Source: Brenneria nigrifluens DSM 30175 = ATCC 13028 (GTDB lineage: Bacteria > Pseudomonadota > Gammaproteobacteria > Enterobacterales > Enterobacteriaceae). From it: a stretch of 64,000 nucleotides of DNA. The stretch is taken from the NCBI RefSeq assembly GCF_005484965.1, contig NZ_CP034036.1:1054001-1118000 (forward strand), in the 5' to 3' direction. Both the position numbers and the translations under genes were made by a program. Each line of letters starts with the position of its first letter. The stretch's first letter is position 1. The notes under the pieces are model-generated. The model saw only the letters and a program-made list of their open reading frames with translations. It had not been told where the DNA came from and made no database searches. Shown one piece after another: positions 8,237 through 14,723 of this stretch.

Positions 8237-8530
8237 ATGGAACGTATCCTCGCAGAAAAATCTATCAACATCACTGAGTTAAGAAAGAACCCGGCAAAAT
8301 ATTTCATTGATGAACCGGTTGCCGTTCTCTCCAACAACCGTCCCGCTGGCTACATGGTCAGTGCTAAGGTGTTTGAAGAGCTAATCGATCTGTTGGAAGA
8401 GAAGCAAGGCAGGGTTCATACCGCTGCGCGATTCAGGCCAACGGCTGAACGTTTAAGTGATATTGCGGATAGTGGGCAGAAACTGCTGCAAAATGCCTCT
8501 GACAAGGATCTGACCGAGTTCACGGAATGA
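8237..8530 (+). CDS. yafN: Antitoxin YafN (Phd/YefM family)
   Basis: Encodes 97 aa, the same length as E. coli YafN, with near-identical N-terminus (MERILAEKSINITELRKNPA KYFIDEPVAVLSNNRPAGY). The N-terminal half is the Phd/YefM DNA-binding fold and the C-terminal half wraps the toxin. In the family it neutralises YafO and represses its own operon. Its stop overlaps the yafO start (ATGA), the standard toxin-antitoxin coupling. The gene appears intact although its partner is broken. Confidence 0.93.
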   Translation: MERILAEKSINITELRKNPAKYFIDEPVAVLSNNRPAGYMVSAKVFEELIDLLEEKQGRVHTAARFRPTAERLSDIADSGQKLLQNASDKDLTEFTE

Positions 8531-8932
8531 GCATCAAGATTTTTAAGTCAGCACTAATTCGCCAGCAATTAAGCCAGCAAGAGCTTGATGATTTGGCGGC
8601 GGATTTTCTGTCCTATAAAAAAGACGGTGTATTGCCAGATACCTTTGGGCGTGATGCGCCTTATGATGATGACCGCACCTATCCCTTGGTAAAAGAGGAG
8701 CAGGTGGCCCACATTCATCTTGCCGATGCAGATGCCCCTTGATCCTAAGTTTTTACGTCAGTTCAAACGAACCAGCGATCAGGCGCATTTGGTATACTGT
8801 CAAGGTGCGATGGATCCCGATGCCTATCTACTTATTATCATCCTGAAACCCGAAGCGCATAAAATGGCGCGCAACAATAACCATATGCATAAGATCGGAA
8901 TGATAGCCGAAGCGTTCAGGATGAAACATTAA
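8527..8932 (+). pseudogene. yafO: YafO mRNA interferase toxin, frameshifted
   Basis: The first frame (8527-8742) gives MSIKIFKSALIRQQLSQQEL ... GVLPDTFGRDAPYDDDRTYPLVKEEQVAHIHLADADAP and then a stop. The rest of YafO continues in the next frame (LDPKFLRQFKRTSDQAHLVY, NNNHMHKIGMIAEAFRMKH, ending 8932). Together they match the whole of E. coli YafO (132 aa, a ribosome-dependent mRNA interferase). The span is 406 bases, one more than a multiple of three, so a single-base insertion near the CCCCTT at 8736-8741 explains the break. The toxin is probably inactive, leaving an orphan antitoxin; a sequencing error is the alternative. Confidence 0.9.
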
Positions 8933-8974
8933 TCTGGTCAAAAAACACCCGGTCATTTAGGGCAGAAAAACATA

Positions 8975-8995
8975 TGGGGGCATCATTGGGGGCAT
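8975..8995 (+). repeat. Paired 9-bp repeats, likely integrase arm-type sites (right)
   Basis: TGGGGGCAT at 8975-8983 and 8987-8995, with the same 12-base period as the pair at 1865-1885 beside the integrase remnant. Seen together with the tRNA-end copy at 9051, this marks the right inner end of the element whose left end is the tRNA gene. Confidence 0.6.
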
Positions 8996-9050
8996 GCAGG
9001 TATTTGAAACAGAACATTAATCAATACTATCAATATCATATGAGTCAGGT

Positions 9051-9078
9051 GTTGTTCCTATTATCGCACCATAAAATC
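9051..9078 (+). other. Attachment site copy 2 (degenerate tRNA-Thr 3' end)
   Basis: TTCCTATTATCGCACCAT resembles the tRNA 3' end but lacks one G, and is followed by AAAATCAA, which also follows copy 3 near 12960. It closes the first integrated unit (1742 to about 9050). The tRNA body is absent, as expected for an attR-type remnant. Confidence 0.7.
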
Positions 9079-9126
9079 AATGAGTTACAAATCATCTCCC
9101 TTCTAAAATCTTCATTTTTTGCTCTC

Positions 9127-9146
9127 GGGTACACTCTGGGGTACAC
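9127..9146 (+). repeat. Paired GGGTACAC repeats, possible arm sites of a second integrase
   Basis: GGGTACAC is found at 9127-9134 and 9139-9146, again with a 12-base period, just inside attachment copy 2. A different repeat sequence from the TGGGGGCAT pairs suggests that a second integrase type acted at this junction. Inference from spacing and position only. Confidence 0.4.
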
Positions 9147-9224
9147 AGTTAGCATGACATAGCGACTTCCTGCTGAGTTAGATAAGCCGCTTTCATTTCG
9201 AGGCTTTTTTCACAATATGGGCGC

Positions 9225-9587
9225 TTAGAAATCGGAACCAAAACCCAAACCAGAGTGAAAGTCGCCATCGCCGATGTGATTAAAATTGGTTCCGCAAGGA
9301 TTACCCATTACGTCAATAACGCTATCCATAGTGGGAAGGCCGTTAGCCGGGTTGACATCGCGATCAATATCGTGAGTATGGTTCATGCCCCAGTCACTGT
9401 CCCTCCCAGATAAAGAACTTGTGCCATAAAGATTACCCATTAAATCAAAAGCATCATTTACCATAGGTAAGCAATTGGCTGGATTAACACCGTGAGTATG
9501 GTGATGAATATCCATATTCCAGCCGCTATCACCAGTTTTTGCGAAGAGTTTTGGTATAGGGCACTCTCGATAATCATCAGAAAACAC
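9225..9587 (-). CDS. Uncharacterised protein with two imperfect repeats
   Basis: Encodes up to 120 aa with a GTG start. Two related units are visible: HTHGVNPANCLPMVNDAFDLMGNLYGTS and HTHDIDRDVNPANGLPTMDS followed by VIDVMGNPCGTN. The common pattern is HTH, then NPANxLP, then MGNxxGT. Short proteins with NPATGLPM...GNPYG motifs occur in Enterobacterales as hypothetical proteins. There is no signal peptide or membrane segment. No ribosome binding site is obvious, and the N-terminus may have been cut by the rearrangement at about 9590. Function unknown. Confidence 0.5.
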   Translation of the reverse strand: MFSDDYRECPIPKLFAKTGDSGWNMDIHHHTHGVNPANCLPMVNDAFDLMGNLYGTSSLSGRDSDWGMNHTHDIDRDVNPANGLPTMDSVIDVMGNPCGTNFNHIGDGDFHSGLGFGSDF

Positions 9588-9598
9588 AGGTTTTAGAA

Positions 9599-9691
9599 CG
9601 CCTGCAACTGGCCCGTCAGTTCACGGGGAATTCAGCAGTTGAGCGGCTGCTGAAGTGGAAAACGCCGCAGGAACGGTTGCTCAGAGAGTAA
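9599..9691 (+). pseudogene. C-terminal remnant of an unidentified gene
   Basis: A 30-codon open stretch ending at TAA 9689-9691 reads RLQLARQFTGNSAVERLLKW and then KTPQERLLRE. It looks like a genuine protein tail but has no start and begins where the repeat-protein gene on the other strand begins, so it is probably a fragment left by recombination. I do not recognise the parent gene. Confidence 0.3.
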
Positions 9692-9757
9692 CATCTCTGA
9701 CTTGTATTTTTTTGAGAATTTGCGTTGCTTCCTCTCCGATTTGTTCATAAAATTATT

Positions 9758-9778
9758 TTGTTCATGATTCATGAACAA
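9758..9778 (+). promoter_or_regulatory. Palindromic operator upstream of the AbiE operon
   Basis: TTGTTCATGA (9758-9767) and TCATGAACAA (9769-9778) form a perfect 10-bp inverted repeat around one central base, 17 bases before the abiEi start. An extra half-site TTGTTCAT lies at 9741-9748. AbiEi antitoxins of this type are known to bind inverted repeats at their own promoter, so this is the expected autoregulatory site. The 17-bp centre recurs in the large palindrome at 11576-11638. Confidence 0.7.
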
Positions 9779-9795
9779 GATTAAGGTCTGAACAA

Positions 9796-10794
9796 ATGAA
9801 AGAAGAACAGCTTTTGTCTGATGCTGTAGAGAATTTGCCAAAAGGCTTCCTGTTGCAGTATGAAATTGGCAACAGACCTGACATACATGACGGCTGGGGC
9901 AGACTGACGGGACCGGGGGGCGAGATGGCGACATTTGCCCTGGAAGTAAAGCATATCCATCGTAAAGAGTCGCTGATGGCTGTCCGTGAAAAGATGACCC
10001 GCTTTCCTACGGATTTTCCTGCATTACTAGTGTGCAACCGCCTGACGTCCGCACTGGCGGAATATTGTGCGGATAACCAGATTAATTTCATCGATACGGC
10101 CGGAAATGCCCGAATCCAGGTTTCGGGGTTATATCTGTTTATTGAAGGTCGATATGAGAAGAAACCTGTTGCTGTCAGCAGTCATTTTGCTGAAGGAGTA
10201 ATGAAGCTTCTTTTTGTGCTGTTATCCTGCCCGGAAAGCCTGAACGATACTTACCGCCGCTTGGCGGAGAAAGCGGGCATCTCTTTGGGAATGGTCAGCA
10301 AAGCTTTCGATTACCTTGCGGCGCATCGCTATTTCCGCAAATCGCAGAAGGGGCGGCGCTTAATGAATGAAGGCGAATTACAGGTTTTGTGGTTAAAAGA
10401 TTATGCCACCGCCCTGCGTCCGAAGCTGGATTTTCTTTCCTTGCCTACACCTGCTTCGCGGGATGAAATAACACTTGCAACCGATGAATACTGGAGTGGC
10501 GAGATTGCCGCCGCAGAACTGAGCGGCGGATACCTGATACCAGAAAGCGGCGTGATTTTTACGCCTCATTCATTGTTACAAAGACGAAAGGAGCTGAGAT
10601 TAAAACCAGATCCTGGTGGAAAACTGCAACTGATTTCCTGTTTCTGGGGGAACTTTACCCTGAACCGTAAAGCCGAAGCGATGTTGTGTGTGGCCGAGCT
10701 GCTGGCGAGCGGCGATGATAGAAACCGGGAAGCGGCAAGGATAATCAATGACAAATATCTTCATCTTAGTGAATCCGATCTTTTCAGCTACTGA
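9796..10794 (+). CDS. abiEi: Type IV antitoxin, AbiEi family
   Basis: Encodes 332 aa. The N-terminal part (about 1-120: LPKGFLLQYEIGNRPDIHDG, then ALEVKHIHRKESLMAVREKM) has a nuclease-like PD-E-K look, and a winged-helix region follows (YRRLAEKAGISLGMVSKAFDY, about 155-190). The C-terminal region is the AbiEi antitoxin domain (ATDEYWSGEIAAAELSGGYL). In the family, AbiEi represses the operon and counteracts the AbiEii nucleotidyltransferase without direct binding. The stop lies 44-47 bases inside the next gene. The pair is associated with abortive phage infection. Confidence 0.88.
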   Translation: MKEEQLLSDAVENLPKGFLLQYEIGNRPDIHDGWGRLTGPGGEMATFALEVKHIHRKESLMAVREKMTRFPTDFPALLVCNRLTSALAEYCADNQINFIDTAGNARIQVSGLYLFIEGRYEKKPVAVSSHFAEGVMKLLFVLLSCPESLNDTYRRLAEKAGISLGMVSKAFDYLAAHRYFRKSQKGRRLMNEGELQVLWLKDYATALRPKLDFLSLPTPASRDEITLATDEYWSGEIAAAELSGGYLIPESGVIFTPHSLLQRRKELRLKPDPGGKLQLISCFWGNFTLNRKAEAMLCVAELLASGDDRNREAARIINDKYLHLSESDLFSY

Positions 10795-11560
10795 AGCGCT
10801 ATTAACCCAGATAAAGCGAATTTGCGTAGCTCAGGGGATCCCGTTTTTTATTGCGGGGGCGACAGCGCGTGAAATTCTGCTCCATCATGTTCACGGCAGG
10901 AGTATTGGCCGCCGAACCCGTGACATTGAAATCGCCGTTTTTGTCGATAGCTGGCCGATGTTTGATGCGTTAAGAAATGCCTTCCTTGCTGAAGGTGCGC
11001 AGACGGTCCGAGATAATGCCCATCGTATGATTGCCGAAGGGATCGAACTGGATATTATCCCTTTTGGCGGTGTTGCTGAAGGCAATCAAATTGCCTGGCC
11101 GCCAGAGCGTGAAATCATTATGTCAGTGGACGGATTTAGTGAGGTATTTTCTCATACTGTAACAGTGCAACTTACGAACGGCGAAAGGCTGCCGTTTTGC
11201 TCCCTGCCGGGGTTAGCGTTGTTAAAACTTTTCGCTTGGCGCGATCGCGGGCATGGCAGTGCTAAAGATGCGACCGATCTCTACAAGATTATCCGTGAAT
11301 ATAGCGCTATCGAAGATGAGCGCATCTATGCCCCCACCGTTGCAGGTGAAAACCTGTACTGGAATCCTGTACGCATGGGGGCTGTTCTGCTGGGCAGTGA
11401 TATCGCTGCGATTAGCGAGCGCTCATCTTTGGCAGAGTTGATGCGTCTCGATAGGGAACGTCTGACTGATGCTATAGCGCGGCAATCTGATGTGGACGAT
11501 ATGGCAGAGATTGAGCAGATCATGAATGACTTCTGGAACGGTATGATAAGCGATGGCTGA
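10748..11560 (+). CDS. abiEii: Type IV toxin, AbiEii nucleotidyltransferase
   Basis: Encodes 270 aa. Nucleotidyltransferase motifs are visible: FFIAGATAREILLHH (the G-T motif), RRTRDIEIAVFV (first acidic pair), ELDIIPFG (third acidic residue) and the later KLFAWRDRGHGSAKDATDLY block typical of AbiEii. In the family this enzyme adds nucleotides to target RNAs such as tRNA acceptor ends and arrests growth. The ATG has AAGGA 6 bases upstream and overlaps the antitoxin frame by 47 bases; a GTG at 10769 is a less likely start. All catalytic motifs appear present, so the toxin should be functional. Confidence 0.88.
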   Translation: MTNIFILVNPIFSATEALLTQIKRICVAQGIPFFIAGATAREILLHHVHGRSIGRRTRDIEIAVFVDSWPMFDALRNAFLAEGAQTVRDNAHRMIAEGIELDIIPFGGVAEGNQIAWPPEREIIMSVDGFSEVFSHTVTVQLTNGERLPFCSLPGLALLKLFAWRDRGHGSAKDATDLYKIIREYSAIEDERIYAPTVAGENLYWNPVRMGAVLLGSDIAAISERSSLAELMRLDRERLTDAIARQSDVDDMAEIEQIMNDFWNGMISDG

Positions 11561-11575
11561 AGATAGGGTTTTAGG

Positions 11576-11638
11576 GTCATTGTTCACAGTAAAAATACGT
11601 TCATGAATCATGAACGTATTTTTACTGTGAACAATGAC
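11576..11638. repeat. 63-bp perfect palindrome after the AbiE operon
   Basis: Two 31-base arms (11576-11606 and 11608-11638) are exact reverse complements around a single A at 11607. The centre GTTCATGA-A-TCATGAAC (11599-11615) matches the 17-bp centre of the abiE operator at 9760-9776 except for the middle base. It starts 15 bases after the abiEii stop. As RNA it would form a very long hairpin, but no T tract follows, so it is not a classical terminator. It may be an extra AbiEi binding site, a cruciform or a recombination scar. Confidence 0.85.
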
Positions 11639-11740
11639 TGAATTAGTCGCAACTCAACCTGAAACAGTTCAATAGCAAGGTTTGATTAAATCTAACAGTC
11701 GGCTAGCCTCCACAGTAGAAAGCAGGAGGAGCTACGAGCG

Positions 11741-11885
11741 AACAGAAGACATTTGCGCATTAAAGTTAAACAGGTGATTTGGTGCCAAATGCGCATATCG
11801 TCTAACCATCTCAATTGATTCCCATCCGCCCATTTCCTGCAGCACAGATACCCAAGTGTGAATTGGCGAGGTAGACGCCAGCAAC
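11741..11885 (-). pseudogene. Tyrosine integrase, C-terminal remnant 1
   Basis: On the minus strand the frame reads VSVLQEMGGWESIEMVRRYA then HLAPNHLFNFNAQMSSVRS and a stop. This is the end of a phage-type integrase, including the catalytic tyrosine in RRYAHL. Most of the enzyme is absent. A second near-identical remnant lies at 12994-13176, showing that the segment was duplicated or that two related elements inserted in tandem. Confidence 0.75.
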
Positions 11886-11914
11886 GATACAACCAGCTCC
11901 GGCCGGTTTTTTTA

Positions 11915-12050
11915 CGTCAAACCGCTTTAAAAGATGATGAGTAAATCGTCACCTATTTACCCACTCATCACTCAGTAATATATTGATTATTAATCATAAA
12001 AATCTCAGGTGAAGAGGGGGGACGGTTTTTTATAAAATCTTTTTACTGGG
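11915..12050 (+). repeat. Left copy of a diverged direct repeat flanking the RelB/RelE pair
   Basis: About 125 bases (GATGAGTAAATCGTCACC, then AATATATTGATTATTAA, then GAAGAGGGGGGACGG and a T-rich end) align with 12700-12825, which has ATGAGTTACTCGTCACC, AATATATTGATTATTAA and GAAGAGGGTGAACAG. The two copies bracket the toxin-antitoxin genes. No coding frame is convincing in either. Confidence 0.6.
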
Positions 12051-12076
12051 TATGCTACATTCCGTATTGATGCATT

Positions 12077-12093
12077 TTTAGCTAAGTGCTAAA
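12077..12093 (+). promoter_or_regulatory. Candidate operator of the RelB/RelE operon
   Basis: TTTAGC (12077-12082) and GCTAAA (12088-12093) form an inverted repeat 36 bases before the antitoxin start. Antitoxins of this class autoregulate through short palindromes in this position. Assignment is positional only. Confidence 0.4.
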
Positions 12094-12129
12094 TTCGGTA
12101 TCAAATATCGCACTAAAAAGGGACTGATT

Positions 12130-12381
12130 ATGTCTGTGCAACCTATCCTTGCTAATGCCGCAGTGAGCATCAGCGACTTTAAAAAATCACCCAATGCCGC
12201 GCTTAAAGAAGCCAACGGCGAACCTGTAGCCGTATTAACCAATGGCCGTATCTCTGGCTATTATGTTTCCCCGGAAACATGGGAAGCGCTGGCCGACTAT
12301 CAGGAAGATATTGAACTCGCGAAAATAGCCCGTTCACGGATGAAAGGTAAACGCGTCAAGGTAGATCTGGATGAGTTATAA
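12130..12381 (+). CDS. Type II antitoxin, Phd/YefM-StbD-like
   Basis: Encodes 83 aa (LANAAVSISDFKKSPNAALK, then GEPVAVLTNGRISGYYVSPE). The ISDFKKSPN...VLTNGR...GYYV pattern is the Phd/YefM DNA-binding fold, with an acidic C-terminal toxin-binding tail. It overlaps the toxin gene by 11 bases. It would neutralise the RelE-like toxin and repress the operon. AAAGGG lies upstream of the ATG. Intact. Confidence 0.9.
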   Translation: MSVQPILANAAVSISDFKKSPNAALKEANGEPVAVLTNGRISGYYVSPETWEALADYQEDIELAKIARSRMKGKRVKVDLDEL

Positions 12382-12655
12382 GCTGGAGTTTGAAGAACAC
12401 GCGCTGAAAGAGTTTAATAAGTTGTGCGCACCAGTGCGGGAACAGTTTAAAAAGAAACTCTATGACATATTGCTTAACCCTCACATTCCCGCCAATCGCC
12501 TGCATGGTATGACGGATTGCTACAAAATCAAGCTCAGGTCTGCCGGATACCGGTTAGTGTACCGTGTGATCGATAACGAGGTGGTTGTGCTGGTCTTGGC
12601 CGTAGGCAAGCGGGAACGCTCAGAGGTTTATAAGGCTGCCAAAGACAGGCTGTAA
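12371..12655 (+). CDS. RelE/StbE-family mRNA interferase toxin
   Basis: Encodes 94 aa, the usual length. Family landmarks are YKLEFEEHALKEFNKL at the start, a long basic helix (VREQFKKKLYDILLNP), CYKIKLRSAGYRLVYRVID and VLAVGKRERSEVYKAAKDRL at the end. RelE toxins cleave mRNA in the ribosomal A site. The basic residues expected for RNA binding are present, and unlike yafO this toxin is intact. The pair may serve to stabilise the island. Confidence 0.92.
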   Translation: MSYKLEFEEHALKEFNKLCAPVREQFKKKLYDILLNPHIPANRLHGMTDCYKIKLRSAGYRLVYRVIDNEVVVLVLAVGKRERSEVYKAAKDRL

Positions 12656-12699
12656 GCGCGGATACCTTAAATTCGCGATCTTCTTGTTGTACGACATGA

Positions 12700-12825
12700 T
12701 TATCAGGTAATGAGTTACTCGTCACCAGTTCACCAATTCATAACCCATTAATATATTGATTATTAAAAAATTCTTTGATGAAGAGGGTGAACAGTTTTTC
12801 GAAAAATAATTTTATTGGGGGAGGT
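12700..12825 (+). repeat. Right copy of the diverged direct repeat flanking the RelB/RelE pair
   Basis: Aligns with 11915-12050 (shared AATATATTGATTATTAA and GAAGAGGG cores). After it come attachment copy 3 and a second integrase tail, while the left copy is preceded by the first integrase tail. The whole unit thus appears twice, with the toxin-antitoxin genes in between. Confidence 0.6.
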
Positions 12826-12941
12826 GTCATATTGCTTACTTGAGATTTTGTATCCACTTTATGGGGCTCAAGATTCTATATGTATAAATGAATTTTTAAT
12901 AACTAAAAATACTCAATAAAAACATTGAGTTATCATGTTGA

Positions 12942-12973
12942 GTTCGACTCCCATTATCGCACCATAAAATCAA
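12942..12973 (+). other. Attachment site copy 3 (degenerate tRNA-Thr 3' end)
   Basis: TTCGACTCCCATTATCGC followed by ACCATAAAATCAA. It keeps more of the T-arm (TTCGACTCC) than copy 2 and shares AAAATCAA with it. It likely closes a second integrated unit (about 9079-12941). An integrase tail follows 20 bases later. Confidence 0.7.
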
Positions 12974-12993
12974 TTACTTATGTGTTATCTCCT

Positions 12994-13176
12994 TCAGTTC
13001 CTGTTAGTGCGTGGGACATATTTGGGCAAAGCAGCATCAATTTGTCGCGCGTGCTCAGTTAGGTGATTTGGTGCCAAATGGGCATATCGTCTAACCATCC
13101 CAATTGATTCCCATCCGCCCATTTCCTGCAGCACAGATATCGGCACGCCAGCTTGCGCATTTGTGCCGCAGGTCAT
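12994..13176 (-). pseudogene. Tyrosine integrase, C-terminal remnant 2
   Basis: Reads TNAQAGVPISVLQEMGGWES then IGMVRRYAHLAPNHLTEHAR and QIDAALPKYVPRTNRN before the stop. It contains the end of the catalytic domain with the nucleophilic tyrosine (RRYAHL) and the natural C-terminus. The upstream part is replaced by another remnant from 13173 on. It lies beside attachment copy 3, as expected for an integrase at an element end. Confidence 0.8.
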
Positions 13177-13448
13177 ATTGCATTTAACTTGTTAGCTATC
13201 TGCAACACCTTACAATAAATGGCCTCATCGGGATGTTTGGTTGAAATCCTTCCATCATTCCAATCAAGCCAAGGCTCATCATATTCACTATGACCACTCC
13301 ATATAGCGAAAAAATCACCGTTTTTATTATCAATAGACAACTTTTTATCGCTATCAACAAGTTGAAGCCATTCCTTACTGCTTATTGGATTATTACTGTT
13401 GCCAGACCAATTTTCTGATCTTATTTTTAATTGTAATATACCGGTATA
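13173..13448 (-). pseudogene. Remnant of an unidentified gene, 5' end missing
   Basis: A 91-codon open frame without a usable start reads ILQLKIRSENWSGNSNNPIS, then EWLQLVDSDKKLSIDNKNGD, then IWSGHSEYDEPWLDWNDGRI and ANKLNAI. It is rich in W, D and N and looks like a genuine small soluble protein, perhaps an immunity-type protein. It ends at 13173, overlapping the integrase remnant by four bases. I do not recognise the family. Confidence 0.4.
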
Positions 13449-13557
13449 TCACCACCGAAGAGAAAATAAAATGCTGTATTAAATTGTGTTTTGATAATCT
13501 ATTTGTTTGTGATATGTTCATTCGTATGATAGTAATAAATGGGGCAATAGATTTGTT

Positions 13558-14151
13558 ATGGATATGTCGGCGTTTCTCCCGAATAAAAAAACAAACTCCT
13601 CGAATAATGGACTTCGTCTTGTTCCTTTTACCGAACAACATTTTTCAATATTGGCTGATTGGTTTTTCAATGAAAAGGAAATTGTCCAATGGGGAGGGAC
13701 GACTCTGTCTTATCCGCTTGATGAAGCACAATTTAGCGCGATGCTTATTGAAACAAAGACTACACCACCAAACCGTTTGTGCTGGATGCTTGAAGATAAT
13801 GCAGGAGAGTTATGCGGCCACTGCCAGCTTGCTTTTGACTGGAGGAATGGGACGGCCATAATTGGTAGGGTTGTAATTTCCCCCAAAAGACAGGGAAGTG
13901 GTTTGGCAACGCCAATGGTTCGCAAGGTTTTAGAAAAAGCATTTTCTTATGCTGACATAGAGCGAACGGAACTTAACGTCTATGCTTGGAATAAAAAAGC
14001 CATCAAAACATATACTCGTGTAGGATTTATTGTTGAAGGTATTCGACGATCTTCTGCGAGAGTTGGCAATGAAAGATGGGATACGGCAATAATGAGTGTG
14101 TTACGAGATGAATGGGTAAAATACTCGGTTGAGCCTATTGACGGATTGTAA
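13558..14151 (+). CDS. GNAT-family N-acetyltransferase
   Basis: Encodes 197 aa. The acetyl-CoA binding motif A is visible as IGRVVISPKRQGSGLATPMV (about residues 101-120), followed by the typical NVYAWNKKAIKTYTRVGFIV block (about 140-160). The overall layout (HFSILADWFFNEKEIVQWGG at the start) is RimJ/RimL-like. It would transfer an acetyl group to a protein N-terminus or a small amine; the substrate cannot be read from sequence. No partner antitoxin of the TacT type is adjacent. The start has only a weak ribosome binding site, and the gene is AT-rich like the island. Confidence 0.85.
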   Translation: MDMSAFLPNKKTNSSNNGLRLVPFTEQHFSILADWFFNEKEIVQWGGTTLSYPLDEAQFSAMLIETKTTPPNRLCWMLEDNAGELCGHCQLAFDWRNGTAIIGRVVISPKRQGSGLATPMVRKVLEKAFSYADIERTELNVYAWNKKAIKTYTRVGFIVEGIRRSSARVGNERWDTAIMSVLRDEWVKYSVEPIDGL

Positions 14152-14723
14152 TGAAATTTATTAATAAAAATGCGTGTTTAAATCTCTGGTAATAGATATA
14201 TAAAAATCGATCATGTTTTTATCTGTACTCCCTAGGATGCTTCAACTTTTTATTATTCCCACCAAAAACTCATCCCTCAGGCCTGAGTTGCCATTAACAA
14301 TTATTTATTGAAACGAATTAAATCAGATGACTGAAGAGTAATTCCATGGCCGTTTATTTAAAATTTGGGAGTATGTTGTTATGATGCGAGGTTATTTATT
14401 TATACGATAATTCACCACCATCACGATCTTCGCAAACCATGACGAAATTGCATCAGTCACCTTGTCCAGCTCAGATCGCCATAATCCCCCTCCTCTTTAT
14501 CGGGTAAAACCGCCACTTCAGGCTAAATGAATAATAAGATTCACTTCAATATTTATTGATCCTGCATTGTCTCTTTCGTCATTTTTTAACTTTCATTAGA
14601 AAAAATATGTGTTTTGCTCACTGGCGAGCCGATGCCTTAATAAATAATAACAAGCAGGCTAAGCGGTAAGCTCGGATGAGATAGTCGTATTTCCGAGGGG
14701 TCTTACCATGGTGGAAATGGCTA
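14152..14723 (+). promoter_or_regulatory. Long non-coding leader before the monooxygenase/importer operon
   Basis: No convincing gene in 570 bases. Visible items are a perfect 12-bp palindrome CTCAGGCCTGAG (14276-14287) and a stem CTCGGA/TCCGAG (14671-14676 and 14692-14697) just before the operon. Promoter and operator for the next operon must lie here. I could not fit a known riboswitch to the sequence. Confidence 0.4.

Noticed and set aside
11576..11638. Large palindrome as an ordinary terminator
   Set aside because: No T run follows, and the perfect 31-bp arms with an operator-like centre go well beyond a terminator stem. Kept instead as an unexplained palindrome.
13385..13861. A 158-codon plus-strand frame overlapping the acetyltransferase start
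   Set aside because: It lies in another frame over the GNAT gene and upstream AT-rich sequence, and has no recognisable domain; the GNAT frame has clear motifs.
14640..14720. Possible riboswitch before the monooxygenase operon
   Set aside because: Only short stems can be paired and the conserved cores of known riboswitch classes are not visible, so no class was assigned.
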